This document shows positions 39,857 through 50,042 of a stretch of 64,000 nucleotides of DNA, in pieces (the stretch's first letter is position 1; each line of letters opens with the position of its first letter). Origin of the DNA: Photobacterium profundum SS9. GTDB taxonomy: Bacteria; Pseudomonadota; Gammaproteobacteria; Enterobacterales; Vibrionaceae. Below the pieces are notes generated by a model. That model saw nothing but the letters and a program-made list of their open reading frames with translations, searched no databases and was not told where the DNA came from. The position numbers and the translations under genes are program-made. The stretch is from positions 3,733,411 through 3,797,410 of the forward strand of contig NC_006370.1 of NCBI RefSeq assembly GCF_000196255.1, read 5' to 3'.

Positions 39857-40099
39857 CTAGTAACGACGGCGGTATGTCGATCTCTCGCGGTGAGACTTGT
39901 CTGCTTTTTTCTCGCGATAAAACCACACAACAACCGCAATCAATGCAATCCATGGTAATAGCTTAAACACAATTCCAATCATACCTGCGACCGCCATAAT
40001 GGCAAAACCAGCTGCTACGGCAAGTAATACACCAATCATACTGACACCAGTAAAAACCAGTACTAATGAAAAAGCGATTAAAAATAAAAATTCGATCAT
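39857..40099 (-). CDS. pspG: Envelope stress response membrane protein PspG
   Basis: 80 residues from ATG 40099 (MIEFLFLIAFSLVLVFTGVS), the exact length of E. coli PspG; the ATG six bases earlier lies almost on the Shine-Dalgarno GGGG (40107-40110). Two hydrophobic segments (LFLIAFSLVLVFTGVSMIGV and IGIVFKLLPWIALIAVVVWF), then a basic tail ending YRRRY. In E. coli pspG also neighbours dusA and is switched on by PspF with sigma-54; a sigma-54-like promoter is visible here. Confidence 0.85.
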   Translation of the reverse strand: MIEFLFLIAFSLVLVFTGVSMIGVLLAVAAGFAIMAVAGMIGIVFKLLPWIALIAVVVWFYREKKADKSHRERSTYRRRY

Positions 40100-40131
40100 A
40101 TTCATTCCCCTTTATTATCTACATATAACTA

Positions 40132-40149
40132 TTGCACAAAGTAAGCCAT
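40132..40149 (-). promoter_or_regulatory. Sigma-54-type promoter of pspG
   Basis: On the minus strand ATGGCTTACTTTGTGCAA gives the invariant GG-N10-GC (-24/-12) with TGGC and TGCA context. It ends about 30 bases before the pspG start, right for a short leader. The PspF enhancer site was not located. Confidence 0.65.
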
Positions 40150-40195
40150 TATTTGAGTTAGAACATAAGTCATTACATTTCAGCATGATACAAAA

Positions 40196-40226
40196 AAAGC
40201 GTAACCTTTCATTAAGATTACGCTTT
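40196..40226 (-). terminator. Terminator after dusA
   Basis: Stem AAAGCGTAA / TTACGCTTT around a 13-base loop; on the minus strand followed by a run of T (40192-40198). Separates dusA from the pspG promoter. Confidence 0.8.
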
Positions 40227-40303
40227 CTAAGCTTGGTCAAAATAACCATTTACTATGGTTAATATTGCCAACCTTTAATTGTTCAGAGCAATACTGATGT
40301 TAG

Positions 40304-41344
40304 TTAGACATCGAGATCATTAGAAATTTTTTCTAACGCCCGTTGTACTACTTCAATACCGGAGCCTGGTTTATGCGCATTCTCACTGATATAACGACGC
40401 CATTGACGTCCACCAGGTATACCTTGGAAAAGCCCAAGCATATGACGGGTAATATGGCCTAGTTTAGAGCCATTCGCCAACTGGCGTTCAATATAAGGAA
40501 ACATTGCTTCTGCAGCCTCACGACGTTTAATAATTGGCTTTGAACTGCCAAATAAACGTTGATCGACTTCTGCCATCAAGTACGGATTTTGATAAGCCTC
40601 GCGACCCACCATCACCCCGTCCATGTGTTTCAAGTGCTCTTCCATCTCATCAAACGTCTTAATGCCACCATTAATCGCCATGATTATATTTGGAAAATCA
40701 CGCTTTAATTGATACACACGCGGGTAATCAAGCGGTGGGATCTCACGGTTCTCTTTCGGGCTTAGCCCCTTGAGCCACGCTTTACGCGCATGAACCGTAA
40801 AATTATCACAGCCACTCTTCTCGTTTACGGTACCAATGAAGTCAACCAAGAACTGATAAGAATCCTGCTCATCAATACCAATTCGAGTTTTAACGGTAAC
40901 AGGAATATCAACCACTTCGCGCATCGATGAAACACATAAAGCCACCAGATCTGCTTCACCCATTAGGCAAGCCCCAAAGCGTCCATTCTGAACACGATCT
41001 GATGGGCAACCTACATTCAGGTTAATTTCATCATAGCCACGTTCTTGAGCTAGTTTCGCACAGTGCGCTAAGTCAACAGGGTTTGAACCACCCAATTGTA
41101 ATGCGACAGGGTTCTCTTCTTCATTAAATGTCAGAAAATCGCCTTTACCATGAATAATTGCCCCTGTTGTGACCATCTCGGTATAAAGCAAAGCATTGTC
41201 ACTTAATAGACGATGGAAATAACGACAATGGCGATCAGTCCAGTCGAGCATGGGTGCAACGGAAAAACGCTGCATTGGATAACCAGAATTATCTTGCGTT
41301 TTTATTTCATCATTTTGGTTATTCAATAAAGCATCAGTGACCAT
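40304..41344 (-). CDS. dusA: tRNA-dihydrouridine synthase A
   Basis: FMN-dependent reduction of U20/U20a in the tRNA D loop. 346 residues from the ATG at 41344 (MVTDALL), seven bases after GAAGG; the ATG at 41350 is too close to it. A 20-residue linker precedes the conserved start [17 protein letters not shown]. The catalytic cysteine lies in [21 protein letters not shown], and [16 protein letters not shown] and [10 protein letters not shown] complete the TIM-barrel signatures of DusA. Confidence 0.95.
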   Translation of the reverse strand: MVTDALLNNQNDEIKTQDNSGYPMQRFSVAPMLDWTDRHCRYFHRLLSDNALLYTEMVTTGAIIHGKGDFLTFNEEENPVALQLGGSNPVDLAHCAKLAQERGYDEINLNVGCPSDRVQNGRFGACLMGEADLVALCVSSMREVVDIPVTVKTRIGIDEQDSYQFLVDFIGTVNEKSGCDNFTVHARKAWLKGLSPKENREIPPLDYPRVYQLKRDFPNIIMAINGGIKTFDEMEEHLKHMDGVMVGREAYQNPYLMAEVDQRLFGSSKPIIKRREAAEAMFPYIERQLANGSKLGHITRHMLGLFQGIPGGRQWRRYISENAHKPGSGIEVVQRALEKISNDLDV

Positions 41345-41845
41345 TGTCATACCTTCATTCTAAGTGGAGCTATAAATACAAAATATTGCTAATAGGCTTT
41401 TCAATACTTAAAAAAGTAAAAAGCACCGTGTTTCTTAGCAAGGTGCGCTAGTTTACGCGATTTATTAACGAAGCCCAAGATAGAAACTAAAACCAGATAA
41501 CAACCAATTCACCTCCCCCATTAAAAACTGTAAAGGCGGATATACTCACCCATCACCCCACCTTTTATTTCAAAGGGTTAAAATTAACATTGTTATTCAA
41601 CCTCCCCGACACTCTTTACAAATTGCTCTCGAATACGCTTTTTTATAAACGTCTATGACAAGCCAGTGACAACTCAAGAAAACACTATTAACTAGCATAT
41701 TCCCGTTATTTTCGTCGAATATAACCAGTAGCGTGATCAAACCCACGAAATATTCTCCTTATTGATCTAGAATTTATAGACCAGACATACGTTTATCGAA
41801 TGCTGTGATAAACTATCTGACTTATCGCTGTTTTCTGAGGTTTTA
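41345..41845. other. Divergent intergenic region dusA / zur
   Basis: About 500 bases with no supported gene. An inverted repeat GTTTATC (41791-41797) / GATAAAC (41807-41813) with a 9-base gap lies 32 bases before the zur start and could be an operator or a leader hairpin. The known gammaproteobacterial Zur box was not recognised. A hairpin GCACC / GGTGC lies near 41422-41446. Confidence 0.45.
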
Positions 41846-42292
41846 ATGGCTAATCAAACGCAACTGCTGAATAAAGCACAACAGCTTTGCGATCAACGAG
41901 GAGTTAGACTTACACCTCAACGGTTAAAAGTTCTTGAGTTAATTATTGAGCACCACAGTTCAATAAGCGCTTATGAGTTATTAGATTTACTGAAAGTCAC
42001 TGAGCCTCAAGCCAAACCACCGACAATATATCGCGCTCTCGATTTTCTATTGACTCAAGGGTTCGTTCATAAAGTTGAGTCCACTAACAGCTATATTGCT
42101 TGCTGTGTACTTGGACACGCCGATCATTGTTCGCAATTACTGATTTGTGATGAATGCGGCTATGTAGAAGAATCTCATGATGATGATTTAGCGAAATTAT
42201 TACGCCAAAAATCAGAAAAATATGGCTTCAAAATCAATCATCATGTTGTAGAAAGCCACGGTATTTGCCGTAAATGTCAGAGCAGCAAATAA
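41846..42292 (+). CDS. zur: Zinc uptake regulator, Fur family
   Basis: 148 residues. Fur-type winged helix (RGVRLTPQRLKVLELIIEHHSSISAYELLDLL ... PPTIYRALDFLLTQGFVHKVESTNSY) is much closer to Zur than to Fur or PerR. The zinc-binding ICDECG and the C-terminal SHGICRKCQ cysteines are present. It represses zinc import genes when zinc is sufficient. The C-terminus is shorter than in E. coli Zur, which has an extra histidine-rich tail. GAGG lies six bases before the ATG. Confidence 0.92.
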   Translation: MANQTQLLNKAQQLCDQRGVRLTPQRLKVLELIIEHHSSISAYELLDLLKVTEPQAKPPTIYRALDFLLTQGFVHKVESTNSYIACCVLGHADHCSQLLICDECGYVEESHDDDLAKLLRQKSEKYGFKINHHVVESHGICRKCQSSK

Positions 42293-42325
42293 TATTTTAA
42301 ATTTTCATAGGCACAATACGTAATT

Positions 42326-42787
42326 ATGCGAGCAGAATTCGTAAACCCTTTCTTAGCATCACTTTTGAATGTTTTGAAAACCATGGCGTCAATGGAATTG
42401 GTCCCACAAAAACCACGCATTAAAAAAGATGAAGTGGCACGCGGTGATGTATCAGGTTTAATTGGCTTAATTGGTCCCCAAACGAAAGGATCAATGTCGA
42501 TTACCTTTGATGAAAACCTCGCTTTAGAAATCATGCAACGCATGCTTGGTGAGCGCCCAAATGGTATCAACGAAGAAGTTACTGATATGGTTGGTGAAAT
42601 TACCAACATGGTAACGGGTGGGGCTAAACGTATTTTAGCCGATAATGGTTATAACTTTGAAATGGCAACCCCAGCAGTAGTCTCAGGGCGAGGTCATACA
42701 ATTACCCATAAGACGGATGGTGTCATCATCATCATGCCTTTCAATTCTGAATACGGTAAAGCGTTCATCGAAATCTGTTTTGATTAA
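42326..42787 (+). CDS. CheX-like chemotaxis phosphatase-fold protein
   Basis: 153 residues beginning MRAEFVNPFLASLLNVLKTMA. The CheC/CheX/FliY-family signature E-x2-N is seen in MVGEITNMVTGGAK (about residues 91 and 94), with the GLIGLIGPQTKGSMSITFDE core around residue 50. CheX dephosphorylates CheY in other bacteria; here the partner is unknown and no other che gene is in the window. It follows zur by 33 bases and may be co-transcribed. Confidence 0.82.
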   Translation: MRAEFVNPFLASLLNVLKTMASMELVPQKPRIKKDEVARGDVSGLIGLIGPQTKGSMSITFDENLALEIMQRMLGERPNGINEEVTDMVGEITNMVTGGAKRILADNGYNFEMATPAVVSGRGHTITHKTDGVIIIMPFNSEYGKAFIEICFD

Positions 42788-42834
42788 CTCAGCTTCAACG
42801 TTGAAACAAAGAGTCACAACCATCAGATAAAAAA

Positions 42835-42854
42835 AACACCGCTAATGCGGTGTT
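42835..42854. terminator. Bidirectional terminator between cheX-like gene and pgi
   Basis: Perfect 8-base stem AACACCGC / GCGGTGTT, TAAT loop, A-run before and TCTTATT after. Confidence 0.8.
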
Positions 42855-42894
42855 CTTATTATTTCTTTACGAACCGCTATTTCACAACGTGAAC

Positions 42895-44547
42895 TTATTT
42901 ACGCCATTGTTTATATGCGTTAATAAGACCATTCGTTGAGCTATCATGGCCAGCAATGCTGTCTGCATCATTTAGTTCAGGAAGAATTTGGTTAGCTAGC
43001 TGCTTACCTAATTCAACACCCCACTGATCAAAGCTAAAGATATTCCAGATAACACCTTGCGTGAAGATCTTTTGCTCATACAGAGCCATCAACGAACCCA
43101 AGACTTTCGGCGTTACTTGCTTAATCAAGATAGAGTTCGTTGGACGGTTACCATCAAAGACTTTAAACGGTACCAGATCTTTCACTTCATCTAAGGTCTT
43201 ACCTGCAGCAACAAACTCTGCTTCAACTTGCTCTTTTGTTTTACCAAATGCCAATGCTTCAGTTTGTGCAAAGAAGTTAGCCATTAGCTTCGGATGGTGA
43301 TCCGTTAATGGATTATGACTAATTGACGGTGCAATGAAATCACATGGAATTAACTTCGTTCCTTGGTGAATCAACTGATAGAAAGCATGCTGACCATTGG
43401 TACCTGGTTCACCCCAAATAATAGGACCAGTTTGGTAATCAACTGGGTTGCCACCACGATCTACACACTTACCATTTGATTCCATATTACCTTGCTGGAA
43501 GTAAGCCGCAAAACGGTGTAAATATTGATCGTATGGCAGAATTGCTTCAGATTCAGCACCGTGGAAGTTGTTGTACCAAATACCGATTAGCGCCAGAATC
43601 ACTGGTAGGTTTTCTTCTAACGGTGCTTGTGCAAAGTGCTGATCCATTTCGTGAGCACCATCTAATAGCTCAACAAAATTGTCGAAGCCAATAGATAAAC
43701 AAATAGATAGACCGATAGCTGAGCAGAGTGAATAACGACCACCAACCCAATCCCAGAATTCAAACATATTGTCTGTATCGATACCAAACTCAGACACTGA
43801 GCCAACATTCGTTGAAAGCGCAGCAAAATGCTTCGCGACATGTGCTTGATCTTGAGCTGTTGCTAAGAACCAATCACGTGCAGAGTGTGCATTCGTCATT
43901 GTTTCTTGTGTTGTAAACGTTTTTGATGCAATCAAGAATAACGTTGTTTCTGGGTTCAAATCTTTCAGTGTTTCTGCGATATGCGTACCGTCAACGTTTG
44001 ATACAAAGTGCATGTTCAAACGCGTTTTATAAGGTACTAATGCTTCAGAAACCATGTAAGGGCCAAGATCAGAACCACCAATACCGACATTAACAACATC
44101 GGTAATTTCTTGGCCTGTATAACCTTTCCAATCACCGTCAACGATGCGTGCAGTGAAGGCTTTCATCTTCTCTAGTACAGCGTTAACTTTAGGCATAACG
44201 TCTTCACCATCAACAACGACTGGTGTATTGCTACGATTACGTAATGCAGAGTGAAGAACAGCACGATCTTCAGTCTTATTAATCTTTTCACCACTGAACA
44301 TTTCAGCAATAGCCGCTTTTAGCTCAGTTTGCTCAGCTAGTGCAAATAGCTTTGTCAGCGTTTCTTCAGTGATCAGGTTTTTAGAGTAATCGAGCAGAAT
44401 ATCTGAACCGAATGTTGCAGAAAACTTATTAAAGCGCTCGCTGTCGTTAGCAAATAAGTCACTTAATTGTAGATCTTGCGCATCTTCATAGTGTGCAGTC
44501 AGATCTTTCCAAGCTTGAGTATGCGTTGGGTTGATGTTTTTCAACAT
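42895..44547 (-). CDS. pgi: Glucose-6-phosphate isomerase
   Basis: Interconverts glucose-6-phosphate and fructose-6-phosphate in glycolysis. 550 residues from ATG 44547 ([16 protein letters not shown]), preceded by AGGAAC; a frame extended to 44583 lacks support. Signatures: [44 protein letters not shown] and [13 protein letters not shown]. Full length for the gammaproteobacterial enzyme. Confidence 0.96.
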   Translation of the reverse strand: MLKNINPTHTQAWKDLTAHYEDAQDLQLSDLFANDSERFNKFSATFGSDILLDYSKNLITEETLTKLFALAEQTELKAAIAEMFSGEKINKTEDRAVLHSALRNRSNTPVVVDGEDVMPKVNAVLEKMKAFTARIVDGDWKGYTGQEITDVVNVGIGGSDLGPYMVSEALVPYKTRLNMHFVSNVDGTHIAETLKDLNPETTLFLIASKTFTTQETMTNAHSARDWFLATAQDQAHVAKHFAALSTNVGSVSEFGIDTDNMFEFWDWVGGRYSLCSAIGLSICLSIGFDNFVELLDGAHEMDQHFAQAPLEENLPVILALIGIWYNNFHGAESEAILPYDQYLHRFAAYFQQGNMESNGKCVDRGGNPVDYQTGPIIWGEPGTNGQHAFYQLIHQGTKLIPCDFIAPSISHNPLTDHHPKLMANFFAQTEALAFGKTKEQVEAEFVAAGKTLDEVKDLVPFKVFDGNRPTNSILIKQVTPKVLGSLMALYEQKIFTQGVIWNIFSFDQWGVELGKQLANQILPELNDADSIAGHDSSTNGLINAYKQWRK

Positions 44548-44826
44548 GGTGAAGTTCCTGATATTTTTAGTTGTACAATCCATCGAGCATTTCGAATCAA
44601 ATCACTCAATGGATCCCCGATATTCGAATGTTGTTGTGGCGCATACAGTCTGTTTATCAGACTTTCTTGTAATTTTACAACTTATGACAGATTATGACGT
44701 GAAGACACATCTACCTTCATTGAGTCAGGTCACGAAAACCAAGAGTAAATAATAGACGTTATTATTACTTCTTGTTCCAGTAACATCTCTGATTGCAACA
44801 GAGCTTCAATCAAGACGCAAGAATTA

Positions 44827-44980
44827 ATGTGGCTTCAAAAGGCAATACCAACTGAAAGTGCAACCCTCGCCCCTATCTAATAACCGATGAAATTGAACAA
44901 CAAACCACAGAGATACACCCGTTTTATGTTGGTTTAGTACATATTTTCATTCAACAAACATCCGCGCGTCTTACCTACAT
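44827..44980 (+). pseudogene. Decayed yjbQ (YjbQ/UPF0047 family) remnant
   Basis: Read with two frame changes, the segment gives MWLQK, then QYQLKVQPSPLS, then ITDEIEQQTTEIHPFYVGLV and HIFIQQTSARLT, which follows the start of YjbQ proteins (MWxQ...L..xPRGFHLxTDEI...GLLHLLLQHTSASLT). After this the similarity stops and the C-terminal two thirds are missing. In E. coli yjbQ lies in the same neighbourhood as alr and dnaB, which supports the call. Frame shifts occur near 44842 and 44877. Confidence 0.65.
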
Positions 44981-45016
44981 ATCGATGAAGAAGAGTGTGT
45001 GCAAGCACGGCAACAA

Positions 45017-46291
45017 CTAAAATGGCTGGTTAATCATTACGCGAAACATATTATCTTCACTACCCCACGCGATTTCAGTACGAACAACCACACCTTCAAC
45101 TTGGAAACGAATCGCACCACCGGCGCTCCATTTCATATCTTTATGTAGCTCAACTAAATTATATTCATCCGCTACACGACCAATATCAGCAAAAGCAACC
45201 CACTGCCACCATGGCACGTCATACCAATCAAAAACAGGCCATTCACCTAATGGTTGCCAGTCTGGCAAAACACGATATTCCATGCTGTAGCTCAACGCAG
45301 AACGATCAACATAACGACCGCCTTGGAAGCTACGTAAACGATATAGACCACCTAGACGAGTACCTGCGTATTCTGGTGGGCGGTTAAATTCGTCTTTGCC
45401 GTTAATATTTTGAGTATTATTCCAACTAGGGGTATCACCCGTATAAACATTAAAAGCAAAAACTTGTTGGTCGATAAGGTCCTTAAATGCACCTAAGTCC
45501 CAAAACCAGCTTTGACTCAATTCCCATTTCCACCATTCAGGGCTGTCAGAATCCCCCGGGGAATAGGTTACCGAAAATTGGCTACGGCTACCGTCAGTGG
45601 GATTACGGGTATTATTCCGGTTATCCCAATCAAAGCGAGTCTCAAGCCCCCATACACTGGTCGGCTCTTCAAACCCAATATCACTAGCTGTCGAATCGGT
45701 AAACTCACGACTTTGATAAAATGGACGAAATTCTAATGACGATATCCCACTCGTCCATGGGCTACTGCCGGTTAGGGTACGCACTGGTTTAATCGCAGCC
45801 ATGAAACCCTCAGATTCCCCGGCCCCAAACGGTAAAATATAGCGAGCAGTCAAACGGTATTGGGTTTCTTGACCATCAGCAATAATGGCATCGTCTTGAG
45901 AAGAATCATTCAATGTGCCGTCACCCACATAATAATCAGCCTGATTAAAATCAGCAGCGTACAGATCAGCACCAAACAGCCATCGACTATCTTGTGCTAA
46001 CACATAATTGTTCGCAGACAAAAAGGTTATCCACGAATTTTTATCGGTAATAACCCCCACACCGAGCAACGATGCCTGAGGCTGACCTGCACTTTTAATC
46101 AAGCCTGCCGCACCAACGGCAAAGCCTAAAGAGTCACTTGAAAAAGCAAACGGAACGGCAGCAAAGTCAGGAGTATAGTCTTTTGGGTGGTCATCAGATT
46201 GAGCTGATGCAGAATGCAATAAAGCCGCAGCAAAGGCTACGGCTTTAATATTTTTATAGGCGTTCAAATTAATCTGTTCTTCACTTTGCAA
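45017..46291 (-). CDS. BamA/TamA-type outer-membrane barrel protein
   Basis: Up to 424 residues, with a hydrophobic N-terminal signal (NIKAVAFAAALLHSASA), then PDFAAVPFAFSSDSLGFAVGAAG and many amphipathic strands. The C-terminal part (GTRLGGLYRLRSFQGGRYVDRSALSYSMEYR, WVAFADIGRV, GGAIRFQVEGVVVRTEIAWG, ending QPF) matches the Bac_surface_Ag (Omp85) barrel. It has no POTRA domains, so it is not BamA or TamA. The longest frame starts at TTG directly after the alr stop; another TTG at 46267 may be the true start. Likely co-transcribed with alr; function unknown. Confidence 0.8.
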   Translation of the reverse strand: MQSEEQINLNAYKNIKAVAFAAALLHSASAQSDDHPKDYTPDFAAVPFAFSSDSLGFAVGAAGLIKSAGQPQASLLGVGVITDKNSWITFLSANNYVLAQDSRWLFGADLYAADFNQADYYVGDGTLNDSSQDDAIIADGQETQYRLTARYILPFGAGESEGFMAAIKPVRTLTGSSPWTSGISSLEFRPFYQSREFTDSTASDIGFEEPTSVWGLETRFDWDNRNNTRNPTDGSRSQFSVTYSPGDSDSPEWWKWELSQSWFWDLGAFKDLIDQQVFAFNVYTGDTPSWNNTQNINGKDEFNRPPEYAGTRLGGLYRLRSFQGGRYVDRSALSYSMEYRVLPDWQPLGEWPVFDWYDVPWWQWVAFADIGRVADEYNLVELHKDMKWSAGGAIRFQVEGVVVRTEIAWGSEDNMFRVMINQPF

Positions 46292-47371
46292 TTATAAATA
46301 GGTCATATCAACACGTGATGTCAGCTTAGTCACTAGCTCGTACGCGATCGTGCCAATATGCTCAGCGACAACTTCTGCAGGTAAACCATTGCCCCACAAA
46401 ATTGCTTCATCACCGACTTTATCTTGCGCGTTAGGTCCAAGATCGACAGTCAGCATATCCATCGATACACGCCCAGCCATGGGTACGATACGACCGTTAA
46501 CTAAAACTGGGGTGCCATTCGGTGCTGTGCGCGGGTAGCCATCACCGTAACCAATCGCAATAACACCGACTTTTGTATCGCGCTCACTGGTCCATATACC
46601 ACCATAACCGACTTGCTCACCTTCTTTCACGTCGCGAACAGCAATCAAGCTAGAGGTTAGCGTCATTACCGGCTGCATATTAAAGGCTTCCGCTGAACGG
46701 TCTGGTTCAGTAAATGGAGAGACACCATACATAATAATGCCAGGACGAATCCATTCAAGCTGGCTATCGGGCCAAGCCAGTATTCCCGCTGAAGCAGCTA
46801 GAGAACGCTCACCACGGCAGCCTTCAGTTAATGATAGGAAGGTATTAATTTGCTGGTTAGTGACATTGCTCGCCAGATCATCAGCACAACCAAAGTGACT
46901 CATATATCTCAATGGTTTGGCGACATTATCGCAGGCATGTAAGCGTTGCACGACGTCATCGAGCTGTTCAGGTCGCACACCTAAGCGGTGCATTCCTGTA
47001 TCAATCTTCAACCAAACAACCGCTTGATTGTCTAATTCAGCCGATTCTAGCGCCTCTAGTTGCTCAATGGAATGGACGACAGTATGAATATTATTCGTCA
47101 CGATAACAGGCAAATCAGACGCGCCATAAAAACCTTCTAATAATAAGATAGGTTTAACGACTCCACCCGCACGTAACGTTAACGCTTCCTCAATACGCGC
47201 AACACCAAATGCATCAGCATCGGGTAAACTTTTTGCTACATGCAGCAAGCCATGTCCGTATCCATTCGCTTTCACTACGGCTAATAATTTACTATTCGGT
47301 GCCTGTAAATGCAGCTGTCGAATGTTATGTGTTAGCGCGTCGGTATTGATATAAGCTGTCGCCGCTTTCAT
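46292..47371 (-). CDS. alr: Alanine racemase
   Basis: PLP enzyme that makes D-alanine for peptidoglycan. 359 residues. The PLP lysine is in [14 protein letters not shown] (about residue 34) and the catalytic tyrosine in [11 protein letters not shown] (about 255). [22 protein letters not shown] is the conserved active-site entry. It follows dnaB by 27 bases on the same strand, the normal dnaB-alr order. Confidence 0.96.
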   Translation of the reverse strand: MKAATAYINTDALTHNIRQLHLQAPNSKLLAVVKANGYGHGLLHVAKSLPDADAFGVARIEEALTLRAGGVVKPILLLEGFYGASDLPVIVTNNIHTVVHSIEQLEALESAELDNQAVVWLKIDTGMHRLGVRPEQLDDVVQRLHACDNVAKPLRYMSHFGCADDLASNVTNQQINTFLSLTEGCRGERSLAASAGILAWPDSQLEWIRPGIIMYGVSPFTEPDRSAEAFNMQPVMTLTSSLIAVRDVKEGEQVGYGGIWTSERDTKVGVIAIGYGDGYPRTAPNGTPVLVNGRIVPMAGRVSMDMLTVDLGPNAQDKVGDEAILWGNGLPAEVVAEHIGTIAYELVTKLTSRVDMTYL

Positions 47372-47398
47372 CGTTAATTCCTAATTTTTGTTCTAAGA

Positions 47399-48796
47399 TC
47401 ATTCGTCATCGAATGCAGGTCCCGCATAATTATCAAAGCGAGAGTATTGACCTTGGAACGTTAAGCGAACAGAGCCAATTGGACCATTACGCTGCTTACC
47501 TATGATAATTTCAGCAATGCCTTTTAATGCACTTTCTTCGTTATACACTTCGTCACGATAAATAAACATAATCAAATCGGCATCTTGCTCGATCGCACCA
47601 GATTCACGTAAGTCGGAGTTAATAGGACGTTTATCAGCACGCTGCTCCAACGATCGGTTAAGCTGCGAAAGGGCAACAACAGGAACATTTAATTCTTTCG
47701 CCAATGCTTTAAGAGAGCGTGAAATTTCAGATATTTCTAAAGTACGATTATCTTGCATGCCAGGTACGCGCATTAGCTGAAGGTAATCGATCATGATCAT
47801 GCTTAGCCCGCCGTGGTCACGAGCAATACGACGCGCCCGTGAACGCAATTCGGTTGGTGTTAAACTCGAACTATCATCAATGAACATATTCTTCTTTTCC
47901 ATCAGAATACCCATTGTTGATGAGATACGAGCCCAATCTTCATCATCAAGTTGACCAGTACGAATTTTCGTTTGATCAACACGAGATAATGACGCCAACA
48001 TACGCATCATGATTTGTTCTGCGGGCATTTCCAATGAAAAGATAAGTACTGGCTTTTCTTGGTCCATTGCTGCATTTTCACACAAGTTCATCGCAAACGT
48101 GGTTTTACCCATAGATGGACGTGCTGCAACAATGATTAAATCAGACCCCTGTAGGCCCGCTGTTTTCTTATTTAGATCACTAAAACCAGTCGATACACCT
48201 GTAACACCATCTTGTGGTGATTGGTATAGCAGCTCAATTCGCTCTAACGTTTTTTCCAGAATGATATCAACACTCTGTGGGCCTTCATTGTCATTGGTGC
48301 GCTGCTCTGCAATCGCAAAAACTTTACTTTCTGCCATGTCGAGCAAGTCTTCACTGGTACGCCCTTGCGGATCATACCCAGCATCAGCAATATCATTCGC
48401 CACAGCAATCATGTCTCGAATTAATGCTCGCTCACGAACAATCTCAGCATATGCGCCAATGTTTGCGGCTGAAGGCGTATTTTTAGCCAACTCGGCAAGG
48501 TAAGCAAAACCTCCCACATCTTCTAGTTTATCTGCACGCTCTAAATGTTCAGACAACGTAATAAGATCGAGGGGTTGTCCACCCTCAAGTAACGCTGCTG
48601 TAGCTTCAAAAATAATACGATGGGGACGACTATAAAAGTCTTTTGAGACAACCTTCTCCGCAACACGATCCCACTTTTCATTGTCCAACATTAAACCGCC
48701 CAGCACAGACTGCTCGGCTTCTAATGAATGTGGAGGCATTTTGATTGCATCCATCTGGGTATCTTTGTATTTTTTCGGTTTACTATTATCAGCCAT
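47399..48796 (-). CDS. dnaB: Replicative DNA helicase
   Basis: Hexameric helicase at the replication fork. 465 residues. N-terminal helical domain (MPPHSLEAEQSVLGGLMLDN), linker, and RecA-like motor with Walker A ARPSMGKT, Walker B MIMIDYLQLM, arginine finger region KQRNGPIGSV. ATG at 48796. In related genomes dnaB follows rplI; here about 3.7 kb of accessory DNA separates them. Confidence 0.97.
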   Translation of the reverse strand: MADNSKPKKYKDTQMDAIKMPPHSLEAEQSVLGGLMLDNEKWDRVAEKVVSKDFYSRPHRIIFEATAALLEGGQPLDLITLSEHLERADKLEDVGGFAYLAELAKNTPSAANIGAYAEIVRERALIRDMIAVANDIADAGYDPQGRTSEDLLDMAESKVFAIAEQRTNDNEGPQSVDIILEKTLERIELLYQSPQDGVTGVSTGFSDLNKKTAGLQGSDLIIVAARPSMGKTTFAMNLCENAAMDQEKPVLIFSLEMPAEQIMMRMLASLSRVDQTKIRTGQLDDEDWARISSTMGILMEKKNMFIDDSSSLTPTELRSRARRIARDHGGLSMIMIDYLQLMRVPGMQDNRTLEISEISRSLKALAKELNVPVVALSQLNRSLEQRADKRPINSDLRESGAIEQDADLIMFIYRDEVYNEESALKGIAEIIIGKQRNGPIGSVRLTFQGQYSRFDNYAGPAFDDE

Positions 48797-49042
48797 AATG
48801 ATCGCGCGGTTACCTGAAACGAAGCCTGATAGTATACCTTATTCATGTCATCTCTACGCATATCTCGTACGTGATAAATAGAAAGATACCTTTTTGTTGA
48901 TAAGATCATTATGACGTTTTTTCTGCGTTCAAGATGTATCCCTTTGCTATTCTTGACCAAAAGCTGACAATTTTAAGGTAAACTGCCCGCCAACATTTAT
49001 GCCGACACGCTATTTAAATAACACTCGAGCAACGGAGGACAC

Positions 49043-49798
49043 TTGGCAAGATACTTACTCGCTTTACTACTGCTTGCCAACTCTCACGCTTATGCTGCTG
49101 ATGATGACGATACACCTAACCTCCCCCCCTCACCGTTATCAACGGAGATAGAGCTTGGTTACCAATCATTGTCAGGCAATTCAGACTCACAGTCATTGAA
49201 CACACGGCTTGGGCTTACGTATGTAAAAAACCAATTCCGTCACTCTGGTGAAGCAAAGTACTTATTAGTCAATAAAGATGGCGAAGAAGACAAGCGCAAA
49301 GGTTCATTAGAATTACAGTCAGATATGAAAATTAATGAGCGCGCCTATCTATTGGGTAACGCTAATTATGTTGACGACCGTTATGGACCGTACTTTGTTG
49401 ATTTTACATTAGCAACAGGTATGGGTTATCAGCTCTTACGCCGCGAAACCGTATTGATGGAAGTGGAAGCAGGTCCAGGCTATCGACACCAAAAACCCAA
49501 TATTGATGAAATTAGCGACGATGACATCGTCTTACCAGAAACGGTCGATGAACTGATTATCAGGGCAAGTACTAAAGTGACTTGGAAGCCCGTAAAAAAT
49601 ATAGAAGTGAATCTACGACTAACAGGTATAGCGGGTAACAGTAACAGTACTTTAGAAAGTGAATTAAACCTGACCAGCTCTGTTACCGAACACATTGCGA
49701 TAAAGATTAGCAGTTCACAAAAATATAATAGTTGGGTACCCGATGGTTTGAAAAAGAAAGATTCAACCATGACGGTCAATTTACTGTTTAAGATTTAG
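49043..49798 (+). CDS. DUF481-family outer-membrane protein
   Basis: 251 residues with signal peptide MARYLLALLLLANSHAYA-ADDDD. The mature part reads as outward beta strands (STEIELGYQSLSGNSDSQSLNTRLGLTY, GSLELQSDMKINERAYLLGNANYVDDRYG, ATGMGYQLLRRETVLMEVEAGPGYRHQK), typical of DUF481 (YdiY, salt-induced outer membrane protein). The start is TTG at 49043, six bases after GGAGG; no ATG is available. Divergent from dnaB. Function unknown. Confidence 0.85.
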   Translation: MARYLLALLLLANSHAYAADDDDTPNLPPSPLSTEIELGYQSLSGNSDSQSLNTRLGLTYVKNQFRHSGEAKYLLVNKDGEEDKRKGSLELQSDMKINERAYLLGNANYVDDRYGPYFVDFTLATGMGYQLLRRETVLMEVEAGPGYRHQKPNIDEISDDDIVLPETVDELIIRASTKVTWKPVKNIEVNLRLTGIAGNSNSTLESELNLTSSVTEHIAIKISSSQKYNSWVPDGLKKKDSTMTVNLLFKI

Positions 49799-49938
49799 TG
49801 CGTCGGTTTCAGAGAAGAAATGCTGTCTAAGCTACAACATCCAGTAATGAATTGCATATTACAGATACGTAAATGCTGCTGGAATAATAGAATAAGTGCA
49901 ACAAACTAAAAGTTGATCAGTGAGTCAGCCGAAAAGCG

Positions 49939-49985
49939 GATTACTTTTGTCCTTGCTGTCACCATTTAATGCACTATATAAGGTA
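49939..49985 (+). repeat. Direct repeat flanking the effector/immunity pair, copy A
   Basis: 32 bases beginning GATTACTTTTGTCCTTG match 51632-51663 with one mismatch. After a 4-base GCAC, the shared TATATAAGGTA follows. In copy B the 4 bases are replaced by a 34-base palindrome. Both copies have the same orientation and enclose the two genes at 50043-51424. Confidence 0.8.
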
Positions 49986-50042
49986 GCTCGCTTGTTCAAC
50001 ACTTCTGATAGGTGTCGGCTTCGCGACACATATCCTTATCTG

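Noticed and set aside
44476..44752. Two plus-strand open frames of 73 residues over the pgi start region
   Set aside because: They overlap pgi on the opposite strand and show no family features or ribosome-binding site.
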